DNA of 64,000 nucleotides. It comes from Thuidium tamariscinum. Its lineage: Eukaryota; Streptophyta; Bryopsida; Hypnales; Thuidiaceae. A program made the translations under genes and the position numbers. The stretch is from positions 13,295,067 to 13,359,066 of the forward strand of contig OX344758.2 of assembly GCA_947034885.2 (NCBI GenBank), in the 5' to 3' direction. The notes beneath the pieces are model-generated. The model was not told the origin of the DNA and searched no databases. It saw only the letters and a program-made list of their open reading frames with translations. Below are positions 1-13,264 of the stretch, in pieces (the first letter of the stretch is position 1; the number at the start of each line of letters is the position of its first letter).

Positions 1-2431
1 GTTCCCCAAACTGAAATGACTATGATTTTCGGAAGCCATAAAGTTGTCCAGATTAGTAGCCAATGTTTAGACTCTTCTAATTCCAACCATATACTACGTA
101 CTTTCTTGCTCATTACTTTGAGATATGTGTCATGATCTTATTGAATCCAACTTTGAAATGGAGGAATAAACTCATTCCAAGCTTTGGTTGGAAATATGTT
201 CTAGCTGCACTCTACAAGTTGGGTATGAGTCCTTGTTTGAGAATAGGTACCTCTACCTTAAGTATTGACTTGACGGAGTTAGCAACAACATGAAAAAGAA
301 TTCCAACAATAAGAATAAACACTCTTTATCCATCGCCGTACATGCATCGTGAGTACACTCCGAAAACTCTTAATTCCCTCGCAGTCATCAATGCGCAGCA
401 GTGCAGGCTGTGCGCACCGTCTGCCTCACGTACACAGGCAGGAGTCTTCCAGTGGTGACGGAGCCTGCACGCTGGCTGACTGTGCTTTATTTGCACATTT
501 GCACTTTTTTTTTCCCTCAACAACTGCTGCAGTGGAGTTGGAATGACGGAGTCGGTTACAACCCTTCAGGTGCAGGCAATTGCAAAAGAAATCCGCTTCA
601 GGTGTTACCATGGTTGATTAGAAACCCATTTTCTGGTGAGTGCGTGATCGAGTGGGTACAGTCCTAGATCTAGGGTAGAAGCGAGCTACAGTAGGAGTCC
701 ACGCTAAATGACACTCTTGTTAAGTTCGCAACAATCTCGTCGACTTGCTTTTCCAACTCATTGCACCATCTCCACTTCGTCTTTCGTTTTTTGCGTGTTT
801 TTTTTCTTCTCTCTCTCTCTCCGGTGGAATCTGTTTTAGTGGACCTCGAGTGAAGGGGTTGAGAGCGAGGATCCATTTGATTCACAGTTGCATGTTGGGT
901 TCTCGATCTATTCTTGTTTGTTTGCAGCAGTTGTCGTCAACACATGGAATTGTCGCTTTACTTTCTGCCCGATAGATAGTCAGCGTTCCTCGCCTCAGCA
1001 GGTGTGTGATCGAATTCCCTGTTTTCATTCGTTGCGTCGTTTTAATTTTCTTCAAGTTTTGTGTGGAGAGAGTGAAGAAGATCTGTTGAATGCTCGGTGG
1101 TTCGGCGTGAAGGTTCAAGAGCAGAAGCAGAAGTTTTGGGTGTGATTGTTGAGAGCTACAATGGCAAATGTTGGTAGTGGAGGGCGAGATCTTTAGTTAG
1201 AATGATGATTTTATGACAATGTCGGCGTTAGTGAGAGTCGTGTCCAGTTTCAACTATGGAGTATAGCCAACTTGGTTGAATTTGGTGATTTTTGACCAGC
1301 TGAAATAGACTTCCTGGTTGGAACGAGCTGAGTGTTGGTTTGGGGGGGTCTTGGCATTCTCTAAAAAGTTAACTTGCGCATTTTCTAAGGGCTGCTGAAC
1401 TAGACGGTTTGTGTCATTGCTATTATGAAACTCGTCTTTGGGTGACAACGTCATTTCCTTGAAGTCGTGAGGAGTGCTCCTCCTTCCGCTCAATGGTGTG
1501 ATGCTGAAGTCCAAAAAACACACCCAAAATCCTTTGTAAGAAGATCGAAACCCACAGAGATAAAAGAAACTCATCTGGTTAAGCAGTTGTAAGTAGCAGT
1601 TGTAGCTGATTATACATCCGTTCCACCCTCTCAAAGAACCCACCCTCTGTAATTGCGCATTTTCTGTTGATATCGAATCATGTTGCTTATGCACATGTGA
1701 TTCACCGGCCCATGTCAAGCTATGAAAAGAGAGTTTAGTTATGTCAAGTCACAAGAGCGAGGGTCATCTGGAGTCGTAACAAGAAAGGGTCACGCAATTA
1801 ATAAGATCGACATTCTTTTGAACTCATGTCTTAACGCGTTTTGGTGATACTCCCAGGCCACCACCTCCACAGCAGATGAATCATTAATGGCAAGTCGCAC
1901 CACCAGCTAGAAATTCACTCAACAGTAAGCTTTCATTCCACCAGTACTGAAAGATCCCCAAACCAACTGAAGAATGAATCTGGAACTCAGTTGGCACGGA
2001 TACCAACCAATGAAACCCTCGCCATAGCTTGCAGCAGGTGAGCACTCCCACTCAGATTGCAATTGTTTTTTCGCAAAGGTTTTGCAACGACCCGCCAGAA
2101 ATCGATTAACTTAAACAATTTTCAGGCAATGGTTGAATTAGTGCTCGTGACATTGTGCAATGTAGTTGCAACTCTTTTTGTTAGATTGCACTTGTTTTTC
2201 CAACAGTTTGGGCGTGATAGATAGATATGCATCGGTTCCGTGATCCAGACTTTTGCAGCAAGTTTGCAATGGTTTGCAATAGCCCATGAGGCAAAGTACG
2301 AAATCGCTACAAAGCCATTGCAAAATAATATCAGTGTAAACGATGTGTTGCAACGTAACTTACCGCTTCGTCCTGTTGTTGTGTTTGATCACTGCAGTTG
2401 TTGCGACACGCGCAAGCTTCCATTTTGAAGT
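1..2431. other. Upstream region of the seven-exon gene
   Basis: No coding exon is recognised here. The stretch at about 780-1150 is pyrimidine-rich (TTTTTTTTCTTCTCTCTCTCTC at about 798-821 in broken form) and GC-richer than the flanks, as expected for a promoter or 5' leader of the gene starting at 2432. An open reading frame of 154 codons on the minus strand at 1254-1718 has no recognisable domain and is treated as chance. Confidence 0.4.
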
Positions 2432-5400
2432 ATGGGACACCCGATCTCAAGTTCTGGACCTACAGAGCAACATTTGCCAACGGCTTTAGTGCAACCGAAG
2501 GCAGCTACTGCGAGAGCCAGCCAGCACCGGCCGTCACGCTCGATCTCCTCCCTGCCAGGGGAAAAGCTTTCGAGAATCAACTGCGAAAAGCGGACTTCCG
2601 TGAGTGCATTAAACAGCCCATCACCAAGAGCGCGGGACGAGACTGAGAAAGGGATGAAGCAAACGTCCATTGGTTCTATACTTGCACAAGACTATTCTGC
2701 AAGAAGGAAAGGAGTTCGGCGAGACCGTGGTGATGCGCCGAATTTGAGTAGTGCGGAGAGTGGGTGTGAATCTGACAGGAAGCCTTCAAGCTTCAACCCG
2801 TTCCGAGGTTTGCACTCCTTCAGCTTTTTTTCTTCCAGACGCCTCTTCTATTACTTCTTTTCTGGGGGCGACATGACAGTGTGGTATTGTGTGGTAACCC
2901 CATTCTTCTCTCATTCTTTTTGAGAGAGAGAGAGAGAGAGAGCTGTAGATCTCCAAGATTTGATGGTGTTGATCTTGTTTGTGGGAGAGTGTCATGTTTG
3001 ATAACGGGCTCTCATTGAAACGCAGCTCGTTACTTTGATTGTCTAGTACACACGTTTACTACCATGAGGTAGAGTTCGCACTTCCAGCATTTAAAATTCA
3101 TTGCGAGATCACCCGATTCTCCACTCACTGGAGAGATCACTTCGGTTGTTTCTAGAGCTAGCCAAACTCTCTGTGATCACATATTTTGTCACTCGTTGTA
3201 TTTTTCTTGAGATCTGTGTCTTGATTTAATGTAATTAAATTGTGCGACTTCTCTGGACATTCAATGCGAGGTCCCGAATGGTTTTCGTATCCTCTAGATC
3301 GTTATAGGTCGTTCTTATTCCTTACGAGCCAAATCCAATGTTTTAGGAGCATTCATGACCTTTGTTTTCAATGAATACAACCAGACGAGACTTCGCGCAC
3401 TGGTCTGCATTTGTTGCTATTTTCATCATTGTTTATGTTCGACAACACTTCGTGGCGGGCACATGTTATTGACTCTTGTCAAACACAAGAGCATCTTAAC
3501 AAGAGCTTGAAGCATGTTACTCACAACTGATGGGTTCCATGTGTACCAATTTCAGGACACAGGAGAGTCGGATCCGGCGGCAACATCACCCACAAAACTC
3601 CCACGTGGGACTCTTCCCCTCGAGCCAAGCCGAATGCGACCTCCACTACTGCTACTCGAAGTGCAGCTGGTTCTCCGAAGAAGCTCGACAAGTACGCCGT
3701 GGCCAAGATCGCCGCTTCGTTGTTCCACTCCCCGGGGACGAATTCGAAGCTAGAGCGTTCCCAGTCACAAAGGCTGTCCTCCCCCCGCCGTCGTGTGGAG
3801 AAGAAACGGAATCACCATAGCCACGCTCTCACGGCAGGGGAGCTCATCGTCCCTGTGAACCACCCGGGCGGGTCGCCATTCCCGACGGGGTCTGTGCCCA
3901 GGAGAAGCTCCGTGGAAGGTACGAATTTCAATTGCAACTCTTCTCCATGGAATATGAAGTCTTTAGAGGTGAACTTTGAACCCAAATTTTTTGGCTTGTA
4001 ACCATTTTGAAACTCTTGTTGTCTGAAGGTTTGATCATTCTCTTGTTTTGGTAGTTAAGGGCTCAAACATCAATTCATTTGCAAAAAACGTAATGACTGT
4101 CGATCAATAGATTGTGTGATTTCGCACTTGGCACAAATCAAAGTTCACTTGTATCCATGATCAATGGAGCTTCTCATGGGACTGTTTGGGATTTAATGGA
4201 GATTTATTCCGCTTTAGATTCAATCTCTTGTAAGGTAGAGGATACTGTTTGGATGCCGTTTTTTCAGCATTTTATCATCAGTAGGCAGTGGAATTTGAGA
4301 GAAACCAGCCAGTACCTGAAGGGCTCAATGAAATTTGTTCTCATAGATAACTATGCTTTGGTTTAGTCATTGCATTTTTAAACTTTGAAATGATAATTTT
4401 TATTGGAAAACAGATTGGTACTTGAAGTACAGATTAATCAGATTGTCATTTTGTAGATAACCCCATGATTTCTATTCAACGATGAGTGGACTTAGATATT
4501 AAGTTTGGAAGTCATGCTAACACCCAACGGTTGCTCTTTGAAGGCTAATTGGAAGAGATAAGTTGCTGTGGGTAATTGTTAGGTGATTTTGCGTTGACTT
4601 TAAACACATTTAATCTACATCTGTTTACTATGTTTTTGCATTTTTTTCTCCTAACACCAAGTGCAAGCATACCTTCTGGGAAAATTTCGCAAGCAGAGTT
4701 GTCAAGTGTTGTTATTAGTTCACAGTTATTAACCCTGTGTGATTCCGTTTCTATGTTCTCCAGACTCGACCTCCGCCATCCCATCGGCATCAAAAACACC
4801 ATCCGTCCAAATCCATGTCATTCACGACACAAAACCGGAAGAAGCTCAGGCTGAAGGGTCACCACCACCACTACCACTTGCCAGCACTCCGATTGAAGAA
4901 TCTCCTCCGCCTTGCATTCCAGAACACACGATCCCTTCAGAATCAGCCACATTCAATTCACTTGCTCCGGAGACTGCAGCTGAGACTCTCCACGAGAGTT
5001 TCTACCAAACTTCTCCGGAAGATACAGAATCAGCTCAGCCTTGTGGGATGCCAGATACCAATATGGAGGTCTTCCCTGATTCTCCGACTGTATCTATTGC
5101 AGCATTGTTTGAAGATACTGTCGTTGCTGAAGAAGAAGTCGAAGAAGAAGCGCATGGAGTGGGTGATGATGGGGGGTCGACGACGGGTGCTGCTGGAGAT
5201 AATAACGCTTTTCTTCAGATTGAATCGGAACATTCGGATCGTGGAGATCGACGGGGATGTGAGAGTGGTGGCTTCGGAGACGAGAGCTCTTTCCCAACTG
5301 CGGCAATGAAAGAGACGAGAGAGGGGGATGGAGGTGAAGATCCTGCGGCGGAGAAGATTGGCGATTGTCAGGTGACTAAGATCTTGCACTAGGATAATAA

Positions 5401-8400
5401 AGGATTGTTTTGCACTTGATTTCGGTTCAAGAATAGTTATGCTGGGTTTTCAACAACTGAACTAGTATTCTATTCCAGATTGAAGTGCCGGTCTTTATGC
5501 ATTCTTTGGAGCTTTGAAAATGAAAGCTGTCTGATTTCCCAATGAGAAAATGTGTACATTAAACTAGTCTAGCTATAACACACTAATGGCAATCACCTAA
5601 ACTGATCCAGAATGAAACCCTCCAACTTCGATGAAACCTTTAAGATTTCGGTGATTAGGGCTCCTTTCTAGTACCTTAAGAACTGCAGAATGTTTTGAAA
5701 AACGCTCTTGATACCTGTCTTTAATTCCTGCTCACATCCCTGCCTGTGGGATAACAATCAGTCCACTCAAGCCCTTCTCTTCCCCACTGAAAAGCTCCCC
5801 AGCGAGGACACCGAAGCATCAGCGCCGTGCGCCATTTCCCCCATTGACGGAGAGGTCCCAATCCGGTCGCCATCCCCACCACAAGAGCATCGACCTTCAC
5901 CACCACCACCACCAGCATCACCACTCCCAGTGGACGGTCATTCTCCTGAACGAGACTTGCCGATGAAATTATCGGCATCGGTATGTGAGGAGCCGGAGAC
6001 GTTTCCTGGCCGAGACTTGCCGATGCTCCGAGTGTCGCCTACCCCACGACTGATGGGGATGTTGTTGCAGCCGCCGCCGCAGCTGGCATTGGAGGAGCCT
6101 TCCACTTGTTTCAAGCAGCAGGTGAAGGTGCATCACGTGGTGAAGCCGACGCTACGGAAGAGGAGACGAAGCGCTTCCGGGTCGGGCTTGTCGGCCATGT
6201 TGCTGAAAGTGGTGAGAGTGCCGGAGGAAGGGACCATTGTCACCAGAAGGTTTGTGGAGTCGCCGGAGTGGGGGCAGCAGCAGGTGGAGAGTCCGAGGGG
6301 AGGGGATGGCGGCTTGGGAAGGGAGAACGGCTCTGGAAGGGAGAATGGCTCTGCGAGGGAGAACGGCTCTGGAAGGGAGAATGGCTCTGGAAGGGAGAAC
6401 GGCTCTGGAATTTGTGAATCGGAGTCTGAGGATGCGGTAAGTACGTGTTGAATCTTCAGTCGTAAGGGAGCAGTTGTGTATGAATTTTTGGGTTTTGGAT
6501 CTTCCACTCACAGCTAGAATTCAGTACATGAAGTTTGGGAAAATTTTGCAATGGGGGGAACCTGGATTGCATGGATTTCTCACTCACGGTTCGAATCCAT
6601 CACACGAATATTAGGGGTTGTCAGACCTCCTTCAACACAGCTGCAATTCTTCAAGAATGTGCACGCAGCACTTCGTGGTAGGTAGTTGTGACATGCTCGG
6701 GTCAGATTCTTTGAGAAATGAGTGCCGTTTCTTCTCCTCTGGAGACGAAGAAACAACACAAGGAATTTTTCAAAGTGCTTGGCCGAGCGCAAGCTGTGGA
6801 GCTCCCACCTAGCTTTGCAGGTCAGGAATTCCTTGAGAATTACTCCGAACAGCAGAATGGGGTGCACACCTCCTTCACAGGGAATGGCTCACGATTAGCT
6901 CCACTTTTCTCTTGCTGATTTCTCCGAGTTCAAAGAAATCCAATTCTAGCAAGAGGTGTGACTGCCTCTATGGAGACAAATTTCTACCACGGGGAGAATG
7001 GTATTGATTTCTTGATGCAGAGCTCGAATTCATCCAGTACATGAAATCGACAATACACTTGTCTTTGTTTCCCATCGTACAAGAATTTTGCGCAATTTTC
7101 AGACAAATTCTTACCAGTAGTGTGAGAATTGCGAGCCAGCCAGTATGGAATCACCACAAGCATTAAACTCATTTGTAAAATTGCTTGAGCTTGAGATGGA
7201 AAGCAAATTGAGGTCACTATTTATTTTGGTTCAAAGAATCTGTTGAAACCTAGTTTGACCTTTGAAATAATCTCTAATGAGTGATTCCTTGTTTTGGATG
7301 GATTAGGTCAAATCAACATACTCTAAGTTTGTTGACATTGAGATTGACCCTGGACATGGTTGTGTGGAGCTTGTGCAACATCCTAAGGACATCTATCTTG
7401 ACAACACCATGGATAATAATACAGGTGGGCTTGTTTTCAACATGTACAAAAAATTTAATGCATTAACTAATAGTTAATCAATAGTAAGTGCATAGCTTCC
7501 ATTGTTGATTTCATAAGAATAAGTAACCACTTATTGTGACAATCTCATTAAAGTTTTGTGGATCATGTATCCAACCTCCTACAAAGAGTGTATAGATGAA
7601 ACCCCCCAAAAGGTGACATGAAAAAAAAAGAATGTGCCAAAAAGAATTAGAAACTAGATAGAGGTTGTGTTCAATTCTTGATTTAGAAAAAACCAACCTT
7701 GTTTAATAGCTTTCCAAATCAATCAAAGAAAAGTAATGATAATACTTCACCACCTCCTACCATGTGGGAAGAAACCATTAATGAGATGTGTGATAAATAA
7801 TTTGTTGAAGATAGCTTGATATGATGGTGTGTGAAACTTGTCGATCATTGTCAGTAGGCAATGAAGGTGTGAATTCATTAATTTGCATTGCTCTTTTAGA
7901 AGATGAGGAATAAGAAGGATAGTTTTGGATCAATATGCTAAGTCAGTGATTGAAAGGAATGAATTGTGTGTGTAACTTTGTCATTAATTGACATTAATTT
8001 CTCCTTTTGTGGCAATTTGGGTGTGAAGGGTGGAAACGACATCCACAGGCAGCTTTCTTTGAGAGGCAATTCAAAAACAGTAGCAGACGTCTGCCTCCTG
8101 TGAAGATCAATACTTGTTCACTATATGAAGGAAAAGCAAGAGCAAGGAGAAGCAAGACGATTCGAAGAGGAAGGATGAACTCCTACGATTTGGACACTTT
8201 GAAAGGTGAGTCCTCGGACCACCATCTTGAGTCTCATCTACTGTGACTGGAAAGGAATTGCAAACACTTTGGACCCAACTTCTGAATAATAATAATAATA
8301 CAACGAAAAGAATCGCTAGTATTCCCAAAAAAAAGTGTCCGAATTTTCTAGTTTTGAGTTAATCCACACTGGAAGAATGTAGGTTTGCAAAATAAAAGGC

Positions 8401-10791
8401 ATGTACTGTACACTTGAGAGCTGTACCCTCCTCACATGCAATTGCAAAATGTTGAAAAGACCTTGGAGAAACATTCCAATTGACATTAATCTAGAAAGCA
8501 AGACGACTTTCAGAAACAGAAAACAACACCAAGAAACTCTTCGATGATTCCCAGACAAATTCTGCGACGGAAATGTGATTTCAGATCAATTACCGAGGAG
8601 AAACCCTAAGAAAATCCATACTTCCATCGCGGAATTAGAGAAACGTCTCCCATGTGAGAAGTTCACATGGGAGTTCACGTTGCGTTAAGTTAGAAAACCA
8701 CTTCCTCATGAGGATATCTGCCAAGAAATCGCCTCCTCGTTGGGCTTCGCCATCCTCAGCAGGTGTCCTGCTTTGCAGAGATTCCAATTTTGTTGGTCCT
8801 GCACCAAAGCGAAGGAGACTTTGTATCAATAGAAACTTGTTACCCTGCGGAAGTTTGAGTCATTGTCTTTGGTATTGTTCCTGTGTGCAGAGTATTTGAA
8901 AACGGCAAACTCATTTAGAGCGCTTGCACAAACAGACGCAACTACAGAAACCACAGAAACCCCCAAAGTACCAATAGCACCAATAGTACCAATTATAGCA
9001 CCAATAGCACCAATAGCACCCAAAGCACCCAAAGCACCCAAAGCAGTGGCATCACCACCACCTCTTACTCCTCCTGCTCAAGCCAAAATGAATCCCATTC
9101 TCAGCACTCGGGAGACCGAGAGACCGCGCACCTACGTATCCCGTCTCCAAGCACCAAGCTCCGGAACGTTCTCTTACGTCGACGTCGACGTGTACCGGCC
9201 TTGCTCGGTGTCCATTCTTTCCCACCCTTCCTTCTCGGGTTCCCACCAAGACAGGCTTTGGGAGGAGCAAGCCGAAATCTACTCGAGCGGCGGACGCGGA
9301 ACTCCGGGGCGGGACGACGAGGACGACGACGAGGACGGCGGGGGCAAAGTTCGGGTGAGTGAGCCTCGATCTTACTCGCCATGAAGTCCATAAACAAGAC
9401 TCACTGTATTGATTATTCTTCGTGATTCTTCTTTGAAATCACAACATGACAATCACGGTAGTATTGGCAAGGTCTCTCTTTTGTTTGTAGGTTTATCCCT
9501 TAACCCTTGAATGTCACAGGGGATGTTTTTCAGACTTTTGATTCTGGGAGACTGGGTTCATCAAATCTTATAATGTTTACATCTGTACAATGGATTTCCC
9601 CCAAAGAAATGAGTCTAGATTGATGAGGTTGTTGGCTATAAATTTGTATGGTCATGAATGCAATAATCAATTCAAATTCAAGTTATGTTGCTTTTTTTAG
9701 AATGGTCCAGTCTGTAGAGCTGTTTGGTTTGTGACGCTTAGGGGTTAAAAAAACCTAGGACCAACTCCTCTCTTGTATCTCATTAGATTTTCAATTGAAT
9801 TGAAAATCCTTTCTTAAATCTCACATGACCATAGATGAAATAAAGTGAAACACATCTGTGGTGATGAGGTTCAATTTTGGTAAAGCCACTTTGAAATAAA
9901 TCCTTAAGTACTTTGATGTCCATATTTTGGATGATGAATGAAGTGCTTCATGTCAACTTTTCATCTAAAATATCTTTCCCATTTATCTCGAGTATTTCTT
10001 GAATCCTTAAAAAATATAATCTTCCTTTACAATTGATTTGATAGTTCAAAATACTATATTTGAACAAAGAAACATGGATTGCAATAATGCAGTTTGTAGA
10101 GTTTTTATATAGGTTAATACTAACTCTAAACATCTTGTATTAAACCCCAAATTTTTAAGGCATCATAAAGTGTGTGCAATGTAGGATCAAGAGCCGGAAT
10201 TCAAGAAACTACAAGATGAAACTCTAAGAAGCACCAATGTAACTAAAGTCTAATGGAGTTTGATGCTATATTTCTTTTGTCTTATTCTTAGTTAAACCTT
10301 CCTCTAATACTACCATTCCAATTGGAGATGACCTTCAATTTATGATTATCTCTATTATTTTCTCCAAAATCCTTCCTTATACAATGTTATTTTTTTGCTT
10401 TCAGGCAGGAGACAAGGCTTCCACCACACGGCGTGCACGGTCCGCACCCCCACCTCAAACGCTCTTATTCAATCTCCACCACCAATCTCCATTGCCTAGA
10501 TACGGAATAATTCATCATCAACAACATGAAGAACATCCGGGTTATAACCCATCGTTGCGACGATCTGCATTGGGGAGTGGCAGCTTGAGATCGCCATCAG
10601 AGAGTGGCCATTTCATGCACCAAATCATGTCAAAAATCCGCGGGAGTTCTCCCAAACGAGTTCCGTCGTCATCAGCAACAACAACAATTGCACGAGCGTC
10701 GCCAGGGTCGTACCCCACATCCCAGTTGGAAATCGCCAAGCGACGCAATCCGTGGAGCAGCTGCATCTGTTTCTCGGTCAAGTCTTCATGA
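2432..10791 (+). CDS. Seven-exon gene for a large disordered protein, family not recognised
   Basis: Coding exons read as 2432-2807, 3556-3918, 4764-5371, 5762-6436, 8049-8205, 8891-9354 and 10405-10791. Every junction is GT/AG and phases match (1,1,0,0,1,0), giving 1009 residues ending in TGA. The ATG at 2432 is the first in frame after a stop at 2426. The product is Ser/Pro-rich and basic at both ends, with acidic stretches in the middle: E-rich near residue 370, and DDEDDDED near 875. It has a short conserved-looking segment SPKKLDKYAVAKIAASLF (about 165-182), a poly-proline tract, a GRENGS hexapeptide repeat near the end of exon 4, an APK/API repeat in exon 6 (about 748-770), and a C-terminus with WSSCICFS. 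No enzyme, signal-peptide or membrane motif is visible, so no function is proposed. Exon structure is well supported, but exon 5 and the first exon are the least certain. Confidence 0.75.
2922..2942. repeat. (GA)n microsatellite in intron 1
   Basis: An uninterrupted run of about ten GA units lies about 115 bp after the exon-1 splice donor, inside the first intron. Confidence 0.9.
6640..6960. repeat. Dispersed ~300-bp repeat in intron 4, relative of 49660-50040
   Basis: Shares several blocks in the same order with 49660-50040, including TTTCTTCTCCTC and CACACCTCCTTCA, then CACTTTTCTCT and TGATTTCTCC. The plus strand is open at 6718-6915 and contains EFFKVLGRAQAVELPPSF, which loosely resembles the start of a plant B3 DNA-binding domain. 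That resemblance is too weak to call a gene. It may be a decayed captured exon carried by a repeat. Confidence 0.4.
7307..7424 (+). other. Exon-like open segment inside intron 4
   Basis: A 118-bp open stretch follows an AG at 7305-7306 and precedes a GT at 7425. It reads VKSTYSKFVDIEIDPGHG and then CVELVQHPKDIYLDNTMDNN. It looks more protein-like than its surroundings, but its length is not a multiple of three. Inclusion between exons 4 and 5 would therefore break the frame. It could be an alternative or poison exon, a fragment of another gene, or chance. Confidence 0.25.
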
Positions 10792-11158
10792 GGATTTTGA
10801 TGATAATTAGAATGGGTTGATGGCAAAAGGACTTGGAATGGATGCCAATATATGTTGGGAATTTGGATGTTGGACTCTGAGGCACTTGTATATTTAAAGC
10901 ACTTGGCATGCTTCGGATTGTGTACTTTTAATTAGATATGACCCATACTGGACAGTGGCCCGTAAGAAAGTACACAGATTTTATCCTACAATTAGTGTGT
11001 GCGTGTCACACTAATTTTTTAACATCACATGATTATGTTAAATTAGCATAGGGTGAAATATTACTGTGTTGCTGTGTTCCCAGACGGGCAGAGCGAGGCT
11101 GATGAGGTTCACTTTGTAATTTTATTTGCAATGAATTTTATGTGTCATTTGTGTAAAA

Positions 11159-11164
11159 AATAAA
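11159..11164 (+). terminator. Candidate polyadenylation signal AATAAA
   Basis: AATAAA lies about 370 bp after the stop codon of the seven-exon gene, in a T/A-rich stretch typical of plant 3' ends. Plant signals are loose, so this is only a likely site. It lies just before the first piggyBac-like element. Confidence 0.35.
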
Positions 11165-11294
11165 GTAAATTATAGAAGTGCATTGTATGAATTTCCATGT
11201 ACTAGAGTTTATTAAGTGACTCTTTTTTTTGGTAATGCAAATTTTGAAGCCTTCACTGGTAGGAAAAGTGGGTGAAGTGAAGAGTGTATGATGC

Positions 11295-12216
11295 TTAACC
11301 CCTAAGGAACCAAGGCCATTTTTTACCCCAAAACCACTCCAAATTGTCATTTTTGTTGTGTTCATCCAAGAGAACAAAAAGAATATATTTTTAGAACCTA
11401 ATCGTAGGTTCTTGTACTATACTTATCTAAGACCATGTGGTAAAAAATTTATGAAGTTTGACTACATAGATTGGAAGATATTAGCTTTCAAAGTTGAAAA
11501 AAGAAGTTTTTTTGAACACTTGCAATTTTATATGACTTTGATTGCCACTTGTAGAAACTTTTTGCACTATAGACCTTGAACTAAAAAAAATTTGTGTTGA
11601 AGAATTGAGTTGAAAGACTCAAAATTCTTTTTTGAAGAATAAACACTTCATTTTCATTCCTTAAAAAACTAATGAGTAGAAGTAGGTTCAAGATTGAAAA
11701 AAACACTAAATTGTTAATATCTCCAAGATGGAATTGAAATTTAACAATCCCAAAAGTGAGATTGTTCTAGCAAACAAACTTAACCTTTTCAAATTATTAT
11801 TTTTTTAAATTGTAAAAATTGCATTTTGAAATGAGTCTTATACATTATTTTTCAAGAAGATGCTCAAATTGCCTAGAAAATAAGAATGTTCATAATTCTT
11901 ACATCACTAATCTAAATTGAATGAAGAAAAGATTCACATATAGATAAAAATAAGGTTTATAAGGAAAAAATTTGACATTTTAATTTCAAATTTTTGTGGA
12001 TTTTTTTTCTGCCCCATGACATGAAAATTATGTTTAAGATGGCATAACTTTTTCTACCATGCACTAATTGAAATATAAATTATATTCCCACAAAGTTAAT
12101 AAGATTTTCTATCTTACAAAAAAGTTTCAAAGAAATTCATTAAAAATTGAGGTCATAGGGACTTGCCGGAACTCTTCAAAGTCCTTCAAAGGGACTCTTG
12201 GTCCTTTAGAAGTTAA
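11295..12216 (+). mobile_element. piggyBac-like non-autonomous element, copy A
   Basis: Starts TTAACCCCTAAGGAACCAAG and ends with GGTCCTTTAGAAGTTAA, the most diverged ends of the full-length copies. Length is 922 bp including both TTAA sites. The interior aligns by eye with the copies at 39363, 42491 and 45422: the ACCACTCCAAA block, the GACTTTGATTGCCA block, and TTTCAATTGG-type motifs near the far end. It has no transposase, so it is a MITE-type derivative. It lies between the convergent genes at 10791 and 14403. Confidence 0.75.
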
Positions 12217-13264
12217 GAGCCTCTTGCCATATATTAATGGGTGGATGTGTTCATTGATACCAAAATATACAAAGTCACATTGTTATGTTCTTTTTGTAGT
12301 GTGGAATATATTGGTGTCAATGGAATTTTTTCTCCTACTTCCAAAGTCATTGATGATTATTTGGTATGATTTTTCTCGTCTTTCAATACATTCACATAGT
12401 AGGAGATTCTAAGACCATGGTGGTTTTTAGTAATTTTATGTAGTAGATTTGCTTTGGTAGTAAGGGTCAAATATCTTAAGCAATTTTCTAGAGTAGTAGT
12501 ATTTGTTTCTTTGTAAAGTCTTTAGGTGAGATAAGTTAGGCACCTCTAAATGTACCATTGACCCAATAACACCATCATCACTCTATGTATAGTCAAGTCC
12601 AATTCCTATGTATAACAAACCGTTGACTTGAGGCATTCAAATTTTTTTGTACAATGTGTAGTATAATTGATATAATTGGTAAAGGTTGTTGTAAGAAACA
12701 CTTAGTGGTTTTGGCTCAAATTGGCCTATATTGATGAGCACCCTGACTTTAGGAGTAAATTTTTTTTAAATAAAATAAAATATAGATAATTTGTGAAGCA
12801 TTAAAAATAGAGTGTTTCTTATAATTCAAACCTAAAAAAAACTTATTTCTAAAAGTTATGCACAAAAAAAGGTTGATTGAAAATTTCCACAAAATAGTCA
12901 CCTTGATGTTTGAGAAAATATTTTAAGAAGTCTAAATAAATATTTTCCTAACTTAAAATCGCTCTTTCTCAACCATTATTGTCTTTGGAAAAAAAATATT
13001 ATGTGCTTTGCACTTGCTCAAAGGTAATATACTTTAAACACATGCGGAAGATAAATAGTTTATTGTTTTTGTAAAATCTCTTGTGAAATTGTTTAAATAT
13101 AGTCAAAATTCTTGTAAATCAATTAAGACCTTCAAATTTTCATTTCTAAGTCAAAAATGATATTACCTCCCCCTTCTAAATGGCCAAGGTAGACATCTAC
13201 TAGGGGGCTATTTAAAATAATAAAATAAATTCAAAAAAATGCAAAGAATTATTCAATGTCTAAA
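12217..13264. other. AT-rich intergenic DNA, nothing recognised
   Basis: Low-complexity A/T-rich sequence with no credible open reading frame, RNA gene or repeat boundary that I can see. Confidence 0.6.

Noticed and set aside
1254-1718. 154-codon minus-strand frame upstream of the seven-exon gene
   Set aside because: No domain, no signal, no splice context; composition like the surrounding non-coding DNA.
6585-6605. tRNA-like GGTTCGAATCC motif
   Set aside because: No matching acceptor, D-arm or anticodon stem could be drawn around it; the T-arm stem itself does not pair properly.
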